A stretch of DNA of 37,437 nt from an uncultured Collinsella sp. (GTDB lineage: Bacteria > Actinomycetota > Coriobacteriia > Coriobacteriales > Coriobacteriaceae). Location of the stretch: the NCBI GenBank assembly GCA_900544425.1, contig UQUX01000004.1, positions 1-37,437 of the forward strand, in the 5' to 3' direction. A program made the translations under genes and the position numbers. The notes below the pieces were generated by a model. That model was not told where the DNA came from, ran no database searches, and saw only the letters and a program-made list of their open reading frames with translations. This document shows, piece after piece, positions 7,802 to 16,367 of the stretch (positions within the stretch are counted from its first letter, which is position 1; each line of letters starts with the position of its first letter).

Positions 7802-8446
7802 ATGCATATCTACTCTGTCTCTGATCCCGAGTTCAAGTCCTATGGCAACGTCTGGGATAACGTTCCGTCCGAGCTTACGTCGCCCGTGCTCGAGGCGCTT
7901 GCCTCCACGCCCATCCTCGAGGGCAGCAAGTACGTGGCGAGCGCGCCGGAGCTCGAGGGCGTCAAGGATGCCGACAAGCTTGGCTTTCTCATGTTTGGCG
8001 GCCGCCCCTTCCAGCTGGGCTGGTGCAACGGCCACAACACGCGTCTCAACTGCCTGGAGTACCACCGCGCGAGCGAGTTCAACCTGGGCGCCCGCGACTT
8101 TATCCTGCTTGTGGCGCATCGCTGGGAGATCGAGGACGGCAAGCTCGATACCGCGTGCGTCAAGGCGTTCCGCGTGCCGGCCGGCACGCTTGTTGAGGTT
8201 TTCAACACCACGCTTCACTACACGCCCTGCATGGTCGACGACGGCGGCTTCCAGGTGATGGTGGCGCTGCCCGCCGGCACCAACGGTCCGCGCCCCGAGG
8301 CCGCGGCCGACATGCCTGCCGCCGGCGACAGCTACTGCTACTGGAAGGCCGACAAGTGGGTCCTCTGCCACGCCGACAGCCCCAAGGCAGCTGAGGGCGG
8401 CTACGTGGGCCTCGTCGGCAAAAACCTCGACATCACCGTGGACTAG
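7802..8446 (+). CDS. DUF4867-like cupin protein of unknown function
   Basis: A 214-residue soluble protein without signal peptide or membrane segment. It carries the pattern I associate with the DUF4867 family: DPEFKSYG near residue 10, WCNGHNTRLNCLEYHR near 75-90, a repeated beta-strand middle section with VPAGTLVEVFNTTLHYTPC, and VALPAGTNGP near 155. The histidines in LEYHR and TLHYTPC look like candidate metal ligands of a cupin barrel. From memory, relatives are found beside sugar-catabolism genes in Firmicutes, but the function is not established. The ATG follows CAGGAGCGAAC. It is probably monocistronic, with a palindrome in front and a large hairpin behind. Confidence 0.65.
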   Translation: MHIYSVSDPEFKSYGNVWDNVPSELTSPVLEALASTPILEGSKYVASAPELEGVKDADKLGFLMFGGRPFQLGWCNGHNTRLNCLEYHRASEFNLGARDFILLVAHRWEIEDGKLDTACVKAFRVPAGTLVEVFNTTLHYTPCMVDDGGFQVMVALPAGTNGPRPEAAADMPAAGDSYCYWKADKWVLCHADSPKAAEGGYVGLVGKNLDITVD

Positions 8447-8451
8447 CGCAT

Positions 8452-8502
8452 CGCCCCAAACCACCACAAAGGTGCCTGTCCCCTTTGCGGTGGTTTGGGG
8501 CG
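8452..8502 (+). repeat. REP-like palindrome with 21-bp arms
   Basis: Two 21-base arms starting CGCCCCAAACCACC are complementary with one mismatch, around a nine-base loop (tgcctgtcc). There is no T run on either side, so it is more a repetitive extragenic palindrome than a classical terminator. The remaining bases to 8699 hold no recognisable gene. Confidence 0.75.
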
Positions 8503-8699
8503 GGCGGATATCGGGAAGTGCCGGACGGGGGAGGCTGCCGGGCGCCTTGCCGTCTGCGAATTTTGGGACATGCGGCCCGCTTTTTCGACCCATCTGTCGG
8601 TACACTAAAAGCACTATGGGTACCCGCGAGCGACATATCGGCCACGCGGCCGCCCGATCCGCTCCCGTGGCGGATCCCAGGGGCGGCAGGCTCTTCGCC

Positions 8700-10499
8700 A
8701 TGTCGCGATTCCTTGTTGGCATAACACATCAGGTGTACCGCCACCGCGTCTTTGCTATCGCCGGTGTCATCACCGCACTGTTCCTCATGCTTTTGGCAGT
8801 CTTGCCGGCGCTGTTTGCCTTCGACCCCAAACTTTCTAACGTCGTGCCCGCCTATAGCGAGGTGTCCGAAGAGGTCGTGGATGCGCTCGTCCATTCGAGC
8901 TCTTTGCCGTTGCTTGTCGCCGCAATTGTATTTTCGATCTGGGGCGTATCGGTCTATCTGCGCTGTTTGGACTATGTGTTGCGCCGCCGTCTTGTTGCCA
9001 TCGCCACCATCTGCGCCCTGTGGATGATCGAGGTCATTCTCAAGTACAAGTCGTTCACGCCGTTCTATGCCACCGTGCTGTGGTACCTGTACTACGTGCC
9101 CATGACGCTCATTCCGCTGCTCTACCAGTTGTGTGGTCTGCGCCTTGCGGGCCTGGAGCAACACCGCCTGGGTCGCCGCTACTGCGCTGCGCTGTGGATT
9201 GTGGCCATCCTGCTTATCGGATTTGTGCTCACCAACGATTTTCACCAGCAGGTCTTCCGCTTTGACCGCACAAGCGACACCTGGAGCAACGACTACACGT
9301 ACGGCTGGGGTTATTTCGCCGTCCTCGTGTGGACGGCCTTTAACTTCGTGGCCTTTTTTATCCTGGTTGGCCGGTCCTCGTCCTTTCGCATCCAGCGTTT
9401 CTCGGGCACGGCGGCGCTCGTACTGCTGGGCGGCGCATTCTTTGCCATCTCGTATGCTCTGCGCGTGCCCTGGGCATGGAGGCTCAACTTCTCGCTCGTC
9501 TATTGCGTCTTGTGCGTGGTGGCGATGGAAATCTGTCTCGATTGCGGTGTCATTCCGTCGTATCACGACATCGCCGGCATCTTCGACACCTTGCCGCTCG
9601 ACCTCAAAGTTCTAACGCGCGACCTGCAGGAGGCCTATGCCACGCCGGTGTCAAAGCCAATGCCGGTAGGCGTGCGTGAGGAGTTGCGGACCCAGGAGCA
9701 CGGCCGCACCCATGCCTTTGCCGTGGCGTCCGATCCCGATGTGATGTACCGAGCCTTTCCACTGCTGGGCGGATCGGCCTTGCTTGCCCAAGACGTGTCG
9801 GAGCTCAACGAACTCAATCGCGAACTGGCGCATCGTCGCATGGAGCTGCAGCGTCAAAACGAGCTGCTCGCCGCCGACTACGACCTTAAGACGCATTTGG
9901 CAGATCAAGAGGCCGAGACCTTGCTGGTCCAAGACGTGGATCAGGCGCTTGCCCGCGCGCTCGAAGGGATGTACGACCTGCTGAGCTCGCTGCCGCCGTT
10001 GACCGACGAAGCGTCTTCGCACGAGCGCTACCGCATGCTGCAGCGCGCCAAGATGCTCGTCGCCTATTGCAAGCGCAAGGGGTCACTCACGTTGGCACAG
10101 CACGGGGAGAGCGGCTTTGATCGCGACCGCATTCAGCTCATTGCCAACGAGCTCGCAAGCGACCTGCGCACTATCGATATCGATTGCGCCTCGATTATCG
10201 CCATACGGCGCCCGATGCACGCCAGTACGGTAAGTGCCCTGTACGACTGCGTGTATGACTTTGCGTTTTTTGCCTACACCACCGACCATCCGGCGCTTAT
10301 GTATCACTTGGGCGACCATGATCGGTGCAGCGTCGAGTTGCGTGCCACGCTTTTCTCCAACGACGAGGAGGATCTTTCGCAGACACCCGCTGCGCAAGAG
10401 CTCGAAAGCGCTTTGCAAGGGCGCAACGTGGCATATCGCCTTGAGGGCGAGCCCGGCCAGCTGCGCATGATCGTCTTGATGCCGAGGGCGGGTGAGTGA
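8700..10499 (+). CDS. 7TM sensor protein with degenerate histidine-kinase C-terminus
   Basis: About 599 residues. The N-terminal half has seven or eight hydrophobic segments in the style of the 7TM histidine-kinase sensor region (from VFAIAGVITALFLMLLA to LVYCVLCVVAME). A cytoplasmic part with a PAS-like stretch and a coiled coil (ELNRELAHRRMELQRQNELLAA) follows. After it a DHp/ATPase-like region can be traced, but no H-box histidine motif, no N-box asparagine and no G-box glycines are visible, so it is probably not an active kinase. The start is uncertain: an in-frame ATG at 8616 would add 28 poorly structured residues; I prefer 8700 because GGCAGG precedes it and the membrane region begins soon after. 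Its stop is immediately followed by the active-looking kinase gene, so the two products probably act together. Confidence 0.7.
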   Translation: MSRFLVGITHQVYRHRVFAIAGVITALFLMLLAVLPALFAFDPKLSNVVPAYSEVSEEVVDALVHSSSLPLLVAAIVFSIWGVSVYLRCLDYVLRRRLVAIATICALWMIEVILKYKSFTPFYATVLWYLYYVPMTLIPLLYQLCGLRLAGLEQHRLGRRYCAALWIVAILLIGFVLTNDFHQQVFRFDRTSDTWSNDYTYGWGYFAVLVWTAFNFVAFFILVGRSSSFRIQRFSGTAALVLLGGAFFAISYALRVPWAWRLNFSLVYCVLCVVAMEICLDCGVIPSYHDIAGIFDTLPLDLKVLTRDLQEAYATPVSKPMPVGVREELRTQEHGRTHAFAVASDPDVMYRAFPLLGGSALLAQDVSELNELNRELAHRRMELQRQNELLAADYDLKTHLADQEAETLLVQDVDQALARALEGMYDLLSSLPPLTDEASSHERYRMLQRAKMLVAYCKRKGSLTLAQHGESGFDRDRIQLIANELASDLRTIDIDCASIIAIRRPMHASTVSALYDCVYDFAFFAYTTDHPALMYHLGDHDRCSVELRATLFSNDEEDLSQTPAAQELESALQGRNVAYRLEGEPGQLRMIVLMPRAGE

Positions 10500-10501
10500 C
10501 G

Positions 10502-11995
10502 ATGCAGATTTCGCTCATCCTTCCCCAAATCGTTGCGCTCGATGTTGTCTTTGCCCTGGCTGCGTGTCTGCAGACGATCCACGTCCCGCTCATCTCATCG
10601 CGCCGCTCGTCCTATAACCGTAAGGTGATTTGCGCCTACGAGGCGAGCCTCGTGCTTCACCTGATGATTTCGGCGCTCATCTTGTTCGCGTCGTCTGGCT
10701 CGTATCTGGTGGCGCCGCTTGACGTTTGCGCCAGGGCAATGGGCGGAGCGCTGTGGCTCAATGCCGCAATCTTTGCCTATGGCGTGGTGCTTATGGTGCG
10801 CTATCGTCGCCCCGTCATGCTGGCCGAACTGTTGCTCGTCGCCGCCGTAACGCCGCCAATGGCTGTTGTTATGGGCTCGGCGTGGACCGTTGTCCTTATC
10901 GCGGAAGGAACGTTCTTCCTGTTCCGTTCTATCGCGGCGCTCTTGATGGACGTTCGTAACCGCCAAGAGGATATCACCGCGTTCTCGACGATCGAGACCA
11001 TCAACGTGATTCCCGTGGGCATCCTGTATCTGGACCCGAGGGGCCGTCCGCTGCTCATGAACCGTTGCATGCGCAAAAACCTGGTGGAGCTTCATATGCC
11101 CACCGACCTAGGTGACATGAGCAGCACATGGAACGATCTGCGCAAACTTAGCATGCAAATGCCCGAAAGCAGTAGGAACCGCGTGCGGATTAACTTGGAC
11201 CGTTTTGGTGAGGCTCGCGCGGTGATTGAGATTTCTCCCGCCGAGATTCGCCTATTTGTGCACGACGAGGTTATGGTTTCGGGCCGCCTCTTTGAGCGCA
11301 TTATCGGGCTGGACGTGACGGAGTATGCGCATGCCCACGACCGCCTGGCGCAAGCCAATCACCTGCTCGAGCTTGCGGGCAAAGAACTCCAGGCCCAGAT
11401 CGAAGAAGTCAAAAAAGTTGCCGACAATGCTGCCTACCTGCGCATGCGTGCCCGCGTGCACGACGTGATCGGGCAGCGCCTGTCCATCCTCCATCGCTAT
11501 TTGGAGGAGGGGCGCCTGGACGACGAGTCACTCGGGCAGATCGACCCATTGCTGCGCTCGATCGCCGCCGACCTGCGCAGTGGTGGTGCCAGTGAGCCTG
11601 CAGAGCAGCTGGGTGATATCGCCCACGCTTTTGGCCTGGTGAGCGTGCAGATCGATGTTGAGGGTGTGCTGCCTGAGGACGCGCGTGTCGCCGCCGCATT
11701 TTTGCAGATTATCCGCGAGGCCTCGACCAATGCCACCAAGCATGCGCAGGCGCATCGGGTCCATGTGCGCCTGTGGCAGGAGGGGACGGATGCTGACGGC
11801 ATCGCGCACATGACGATTTCTAACGACGGGTCCCCGGCCCCCGTATCGTATCGCGAGGGAACGGGTATCCCAGGTATGAGGCATGTCGCGCAAGATCTGG
11901 GTGGCAGACTAGAGATCCATGCTGCCCAGCCCTTTACGCTTGCGGTGTCCATCCCGTTGAGCTCCAACGCCACGGTCCAAAGGAGAAGTTCATGA
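10502..11995 (+). CDS. Membrane sensor histidine kinase (NarL-partner type)
   Basis: About 497 residues. Four to five hydrophobic segments fill residues 1-150, then a PAS-like domain (VIPVGILYLDPRGRPLLMNR), a coiled coil, the phospho-acceptor motif RVHDVIGQRLS (His near 320), and a HATPase domain with N-box REASTNATKHAQ and G-box GTGIPGMRHVAQDLGG. This layout is that of kinases paired with NarL/LuxR-type regulators. A GTG at 10496 overlapping the previous stop is an alternative start. It overlaps the response-regulator gene by four bases (ATGA), so translation is coupled. The signal sensed is unknown. Confidence 0.88.
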   Translation: MQISLILPQIVALDVVFALAACLQTIHVPLISSRRSSYNRKVICAYEASLVLHLMISALILFASSGSYLVAPLDVCARAMGGALWLNAAIFAYGVVLMVRYRRPVMLAELLLVAAVTPPMAVVMGSAWTVVLIAEGTFFLFRSIAALLMDVRNRQEDITAFSTIETINVIPVGILYLDPRGRPLLMNRCMRKNLVELHMPTDLGDMSSTWNDLRKLSMQMPESSRNRVRINLDRFGEARAVIEISPAEIRLFVHDEVMVSGRLFERIIGLDVTEYAHAHDRLAQANHLLELAGKELQAQIEEVKKVADNAAYLRMRARVHDVIGQRLSILHRYLEEGRLDDESLGQIDPLLRSIAADLRSGGASEPAEQLGDIAHAFGLVSVQIDVEGVLPEDARVAAAFLQIIREASTNATKHAQAHRVHVRLWQEGTDADGIAHMTISNDGSPAPVSYREGTGIPGMRHVAQDLGGRLEIHAAQPFTLAVSIPLSSNATVQRRSS

Positions 11996-12615
11996 TCCGC
12001 GTCCTTATAGTCGAAGACCAGGCCATCCTGCGCGAAAGCCTGGCGCGCTCCGTTGGCGACCAGCCCGATATGACCGTCGTCGCCGCGCTCGCCGATGCCT
12101 CCGAGGCCTTGGATGTCGCGCTCAAGGAGCGCCCGGACATGATACTGATGGACGTGTGCACCGAGCATGATTCCAACGGCATCGTGGCGGCGGCGCGCAT
12201 CAAGGAGCAGCTGCCCGAGTGTCGCATCATTATCATGACCGGCATGCCCGAGATCACCTTTGTCGATCAGGCCCGCGAGGCGGGTGTCGATAGCTTTGTG
12301 TACAAGAACGTCGGTATCGACGAGCTGTTCGCCGTGATGCGCTCCACGCTGGCGGGCTATTGCACGTTTCCCAAGCCGCCTGAGAGCATTTTTTCGGGTA
12401 CGGCGGCACTCGACGATGTCGAGCTGTCGATTTTGCGCCTTGCCTGCGAGGGCAAAAGCCGTCGCGAGATTGCGGCCGAGCTGTTTATGAGTGAGGGCAC
12501 CATCAAGCGCCGCATTTCGGAGATCCTGAGCAAGACCGGCTACGACAACATCATGCGTCTTGCCGTGCATGCGGTGACCGAGGGCAGCATCGTTCCCAAC
12601 ATGGAACGCCCGTAA
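11992..12615 (+). CDS. NarL/LuxR-family response regulator
   Basis: A 207-residue two-component regulator. The receiver domain has the acidic pocket VEDQ, phospho-acceptor D54 (ILMDV), a conserved Thr in IIMTGM and Lys in FVYKN. The C-terminal LuxR-type helix-turn-helix reads LACEGKSRREIAAELFMSEGT and following. It is the last gene of the cassette with the 7TM protein and the kinase. Targets are not apparent; the lipoprotein and SPFH group on the opposite strand next door is one candidate, by proximity only. Confidence 0.93.
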   Translation: MIRVLIVEDQAILRESLARSVGDQPDMTVVAALADASEALDVALKERPDMILMDVCTEHDSNGIVAAARIKEQLPECRIIIMTGMPEITFVDQAREAGVDSFVYKNVGIDELFAVMRSTLAGYCTFPKPPESIFSGTAALDDVELSILRLACEGKSRREIAAELFMSEGTIKRRISEILSKTGYDNIMRLAVHAVTEGSIVPNMERP

Positions 12616-12652
12616 TCGACGCGCTCATCCGTGTTCTGGCGCCGTAGAGATA

Positions 12653-12691
12653 GGCCACCCGCCGTTTCGCATCTAAAATCGGCGGGCGGCC
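12653..12691 (+). terminator. Hairpin after the response regulator
   Basis: GGCCACCCGCCG and CGGCGGGCGGCC form a 12-bp stem with one mismatch and an AT-rich loop. The T run after it is poor, so termination may be weak. Confidence 0.55.
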
Positions 12692-12718
12692 TGCTTGTAT
12701 GGGCAGTGCTGTCGGCAT

Positions 12719-12757
12719 AAAAGCGACGGGGCCGCAGGATCATCTCTTGCGGCCCCG
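12719..12757 (-). terminator. Terminator of the minus-strand lipoprotein/SPFH group
   Basis: CGGGGCCGCA and TGCGGCCCCG form a perfect 10-bp stem; on the minus strand it is followed by TCGCTTTTAT. It lies 50 bases past the lipoprotein stop codon and could also stop read-through from the plus strand. Confidence 0.8.
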
Positions 12758-12807
12758 CTTGGTGTGCGCGGATGTGTCCGCCAATCCGCGGCTATCGGTG
12801 TCTGCCG

Positions 12808-13650
12808 TTACGCGATGGTTGCGCTGTAGGAGGCGACGTCCTCGTAGGAATCAGTCAGGTAGGCGTCGATGCCGATGGTCGTGTTGACCAGGTCATCAAG
12901 GCTGTCAAGCTCGCCGTTCGAGAACGTGAATTCCTCGGTGGCGTTGGTGCCAGGCATCAGGTGAGCCGAGAACCAGGGTTCCTTCATGGTGCCGTTGACG
13001 TTGGTCTTGCCGGAAGGAGCGTAGAAGGTCAGGTCCTTGTCGCTCTTGTTGGTGATGTTGACGACAAAGCCGATGTCGCCCCAGTCGTCCTTGAACTTCT
13101 CGGTGACGGTGATGGTGCACAGGTCGTCATCGGCGACGGTGACGGCGGGGGAGATTTCGACACTCTGGACATCGTCGTCTTCGACGGCCTCATCGATCTC
13201 ATCTTCCTTCTCGGCCGCCTCGCGATCCTTCTTCACCGTACCGGACAGGTCCTTGTCGGACTTGGTAAAGACAAGATTGCCGTCATCTTCTTCGAGGATG
13301 AGTTTTCCGTCCTTGAGCTTCATGTCATGCGACTCGTCTTCGGCGGTGATGGTTACGGTGGTGGCGTCCTTTGCCTCCCATTTAAGGTCGACGACTTCAA
13401 GGAACAGATCGAGGGCGCCTGTACCGTCCTCATCGAGAATCAGGACGCAGTGGACACCCCAATCCTCGAGCATCTTCATGTACTCATCGGTCAGCTCTTC
13501 GCCCTCCAGGGTTCCACCCGAGAGTTCCCAGCTGCCGACGAAGTTGGCTTTGGGGTCTTTGCCGCCGCCACTGCAGCCCGTCAGGGCAAAGGCGAGCGCC
13601 AGGACGCATGTCAGAAATGCGAGTACGGACTTTTTGAACGTTGTCTTCAT
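12808..13650 (-). CDS. Secreted lipoprotein, function unknown
   Basis: A 280-residue protein with a lipoprotein signal peptide: MKTTFKK, a hydrophobic core, then the lipobox LTGC with Cys near residue 26. A first domain of about 100 residues (VGSWELSGG...LVFTKS) resembles small lipocalin-like or stress-sensing lipoprotein domains. A very acidic linker (EKEDEIDEAVEDDD) leads to a second beta-rich domain with VVNITNKSDKDLTFYAPSG, similar in style to DUF4352-type telokin-like domains. It should be anchored on the outer face of the membrane. The ATG follows AAAGGAGGACACC. It is 80 bases behind the SPFH gene and probably in the same transcript. Confidence 0.75.
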   Translation of the reverse strand: MKTTFKKSVLAFLTCVLALAFALTGCSGGGKDPKANFVGSWELSGGTLEGEELTDEYMKMLEDWGVHCVLILDEDGTGALDLFLEVVDLKWEAKDATTVTITAEDESHDMKLKDGKLILEEDDGNLVFTKSDKDLSGTVKKDREAAEKEDEIDEAVEDDDVQSVEISPAVTVADDDLCTITVTEKFKDDWGDIGFVVNITNKSDKDLTFYAPSGKTNVNGTMKEPWFSAHLMPGTNATEEFTFSNGELDSLDDLVNTTIGIDAYLTDSYEDVASYSATIA

Positions 13651-13730
13651 GGTGTCCTCCTTTATCGAACGAAACCCATAGAGGCAAATGCGGGGGTGGC
13701 GGACCCCCCGTCAATTACCAGGTAGAGGGG

Positions 13731-14972
13731 CTAGGGCCTGGGTGTTCCGCAGTTGCTGCAGAACTTGCCGCCGTTTTCGCTACCGCAGTTGGGGCAGAAC
13801 CACTTTGCCGGTGCCGGGGCGGGTGCGGGACTGCCGCACTCGGAGCAGAACTTGCCGGTGTTGGTGGCGCCGCAGCTGCAGGTCCACGTGCCGGCCGCGG
13901 GGGCAGCGGCAGGAGCCGGTGTGGGGGTGGGTGTCGGAGCCGACTGCGGGGCGGCCTGCTGCTGTGCCTGGCCGGCGGCGAACAGCTGGCTGGCGTTCAT
14001 GCCACCCATGCCGCCCGCCATGCCCATACCCATAAAGCCGGCCATCGCGCCGTTGGGGTTGGCCGCCGCGGCGCGCATCGCGTCGCTCTGGGCGCTGGCG
14101 ATGTTGGCGGCCGCCATGGTGGGATCGCGCATGACCGCGGCCTTCTGCAGGTCCTTGATCATTTGCTCGTCTTCTTGCGAGGCGGCGATGGAGTTGACGC
14201 CAAAGCTCACGATCTCGACGCCGCGCAGGTCACGCCAGTCGGCGGAGAGGACCTCGTTGAGCGCGCGGGCGAGCTCGGTGGTATGGCCGGGAATGGCACT
14301 GTAGCGGATGCCCATCTCCGAAATCTTGGCAAAGGCGGGCTGCAGAGCGGTGAGCAGCTCGGACTTAAGCTGACTGTCGATCTTATCGCGCGTGTAGCTA
14401 TCGGTCACGTTGCCGCACACGTTGGTGTAGAACAGCAGCGGGTTGGTGATGCGGTACGAATACTCGCCGTTGCAGCGAACGGAGATGTCGACGTCCAGGC
14501 CAATGTTGTTATCGACCACGCGGAAGGGCACGGGCGAGGCAGTGCCGTACTTGTTGCCGATGATCTCCTTGGTGTTGATGAAGTAGACGCGCTGGTCCTT
14601 GCCCGCGTCGCCGCCAAAGGTAAAACGGCTGCCGATATTGGCGAACGTCTCCTTGATGGAGTCGCCCAGGTTGCCGCTAAAGACGCTTGGCTCGCTGCCG
14701 GTGTCAAAGACAAACTCGCCGGGTTCCAGCGCGACCTCGATGATCTTGCCGTTTTGCACCACGAGCATGCCCTGGCCGTCGTTGACGGCGATGACGGAGC
14801 CGTTGGAGATGACGTTGTCCTCGCCATGCGTGTTGGAGCTGCGGCCGCCGGTGCGCTTAACGCCCTTGCAGGCCAAGACGTCAGCAGGCATCGATTCGCA
14901 GTAGATAAATTCCTTCCACTGGTCGGCCATGACGCCGCCGGCAGCTCCCAATCCAGCTTTCAAGAGTCCCAT
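13731..14972 (-). CDS. SPFH-domain protein with C-terminal zinc ribbons (YdjI-like)
   Basis: A 413-residue protein. Residues 1-270 form an SPFH/virion-core-like domain (MADQWKEFIYCESMPADVL..., then the strand-rich core and VEIVSFGVNSI). A Met/Gly/Ala-rich segment (GAMAGFMGMGMAGGMGGM) and a Pro/Ala/Thr linker follow, then two zinc ribbons: WTCSCGATNTGKFCSECGS and WFCPNCGSENGGKFCSNCG. There is no membrane segment. In Bacillus subtilis the relative YdjI works with the membrane proteins YdjG/YdjH to hold the phage-shock protein PspA at the membrane. Here a zinc-ribbon membrane protein is encoded directly upstream, but no PspA gene is present in the window. The start follows GAAAGGAAGATCACC. Confidence 0.85.
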   Translation of the reverse strand: MGLLKAGLGAAGGVMADQWKEFIYCESMPADVLACKGVKRTGGRSSNTHGEDNVISNGSVIAVNDGQGMLVVQNGKIIEVALEPGEFVFDTGSEPSVFSGNLGDSIKETFANIGSRFTFGGDAGKDQRVYFINTKEIIGNKYGTASPVPFRVVDNNIGLDVDISVRCNGEYSYRITNPLLFYTNVCGNVTDSYTRDKIDSQLKSELLTALQPAFAKISEMGIRYSAIPGHTTELARALNEVLSADWRDLRGVEIVSFGVNSIAASQEDEQMIKDLQKAAVMRDPTMAAANIASAQSDAMRAAAANPNGAMAGFMGMGMAGGMGGMNASQLFAAGQAQQQAAPQSAPTPTPTPAPAAAPAAGTWTCSCGATNTGKFCSECGSPAPAPAPAKWFCPNCGSENGGKFCSNCGTPRP

Positions 14973-15020
14973 GGTGATCTTCCTTTCTCGTCAAAGGCCG
15001 GGTGGTATTGGTTGGATTGC

Positions 15021-16343
15021 TTAGTCGTCCTTGTCGTCTTTCATGACAACGGTGGTCTCGGTGTGGCTGAAGGTGTCGTGCTTCTCGGTCAGGTCGAGCT
15101 CGCCACAATACTCATCGGCATGGGTTGCTTCGTTGGCCGTCTTGAGCTGGCCTACCAGTAGCATGTCTCCGATAATCACGATGATCAGCGGCGCGATGAT
15201 GTTGATGAGGATGCCCTCGATATCAAAGGTGAGGTAATCCGGATCGAAGGCGTATTCCCCCATAAAGAGAATCTGGGAGAGGACAAATCCGATCACAAAG
15301 AACAGCACCGAGGCGATGGCGAGCTTGGGCTTGGAGCAGGGGAGCTCGCCGACCAAGCGGCCGGTCTGGCCGTTCATGGCAAACAGGTAGCTCTTGCCGT
15401 TCCACGAGGTGGAGAGCATCCAGACGGGGAACAGGGCGTAGTCGCTGTCTTCCCAGGTGTAGTCGAGCTGCTTGCTTTCGACCGTGGCGTCATCATATTC
15501 GTCGACGACGGTCTCGCGCAGGGCCGAGATCGTGCTTTCTTCCATACGGCGCTCGGCGCGCGCCTTGCAGGTCTCGCAGTCCTCGTCGTAACGGTTGGCG
15601 ATGTAGCCGGGCATATATGCGACCGAGAACGGACGCAGTGCGTCGTAGTCAAACGGCTCGATGGCGTCTATGTGGCCGTCGGGCATCTTGGACGATCCGT
15701 CGACGGGCACGCGCTTAAACGAGATATTGCCCTTGCGATAGGCATCGTAGTGGTCGGTGGCCGTGACGGTGCGGTCGGATTCCTCGGTCACGGTCTCGTT
15801 GGTCGCGTCAAAGTACACTTCGCCGTCAACGCGGGCGCCGTAGAGCCAAAACGGCACGTAGACACCTTGGACCTCGTCGATGTGGTTGCCGGTGACAAAG
15901 CTCTTGGGCAGCAAGATCTTGCCCTTGTAGTGTTCCTTGAGTGCGGCCGTGACGTCGTCGCGCCCGAGCTTAAATGGAATCACCAGGTCGGGCGAGAAGT
16001 CGCCCGAAAGCTGACCGGGCGCTACGGCGGAGTTGCCGCAGTACGGGCAGGTGGTGACAGCGACGGTGCCGTCGGACACGAGCTCGGCGCCGCACGACGA
16101 GCAGATGTAACCGGCGTTTTGAGCCAGCTCCTGCACGGCATCGTCGACAGCAGGCTTGGGGGCCGCGGCTGCGGCATCGGCTTTGGCATCTGCCTTGTCC
16201 TGGCGCTCGCGATAGAGGGCCTCGACTTCTTCGACTTCAAAGCGCGAGTCACAGTAGTCGCAGACGAGCTTTTGCTCGGCGCTTGCAAAATGCAAGGGGC
16301 CACCGCAGGCAGGGCACTGATAGTTAACGCTCTCGAAGGCCAT
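15021..16343 (-). CDS. Zinc-ribbon membrane protein (YdjG-like)
   Basis: A 440-residue protein with two N-terminal zinc ribbons: CPACGG plus CDYCDS within residues 10-32, and CSSCGA plus CPYCGN near residues 80-105. They are separated by a Lys/Ala-rich linker. A large middle domain follows (DLVIPFKLGRDDV...YVPFWLYGARVDGEVYFDA), typical of TFIIB-type zinc-ribbon proteins of Firmicutes and Actinobacteria. Near the C-terminus are two membrane segments (ASVLFFVIGFVLSQILFM and ILINIIAPLIIVIIGDML) and a charged tail. It lies 48 bases upstream of the SPFH gene. Together they may form an envelope-stress scaffold; the link to YdjG is by domain layout and neighbourhood, not alignment. Confidence 0.8.
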   Translation of the reverse strand: MAFESVNYQCPACGGPLHFASAEQKLVCDYCDSRFEVEEVEALYRERQDKADAKADAAAAAPKPAVDDAVQELAQNAGYICSSCGAELVSDGTVAVTTCPYCGNSAVAPGQLSGDFSPDLVIPFKLGRDDVTAALKEHYKGKILLPKSFVTGNHIDEVQGVYVPFWLYGARVDGEVYFDATNETVTEESDRTVTATDHYDAYRKGNISFKRVPVDGSSKMPDGHIDAIEPFDYDALRPFSVAYMPGYIANRYDEDCETCKARAERRMEESTISALRETVVDEYDDATVESKQLDYTWEDSDYALFPVWMLSTSWNGKSYLFAMNGQTGRLVGELPCSKPKLAIASVLFFVIGFVLSQILFMGEYAFDPDYLTFDIEGILINIIAPLIIVIIGDMLLVGQLKTANEATHADEYCGELDLTEKHDTFSHTETTVVMKDDKDD

Positions 16344-16367
16344 GATCGGTCCTTTCGCTGCCGGAGG

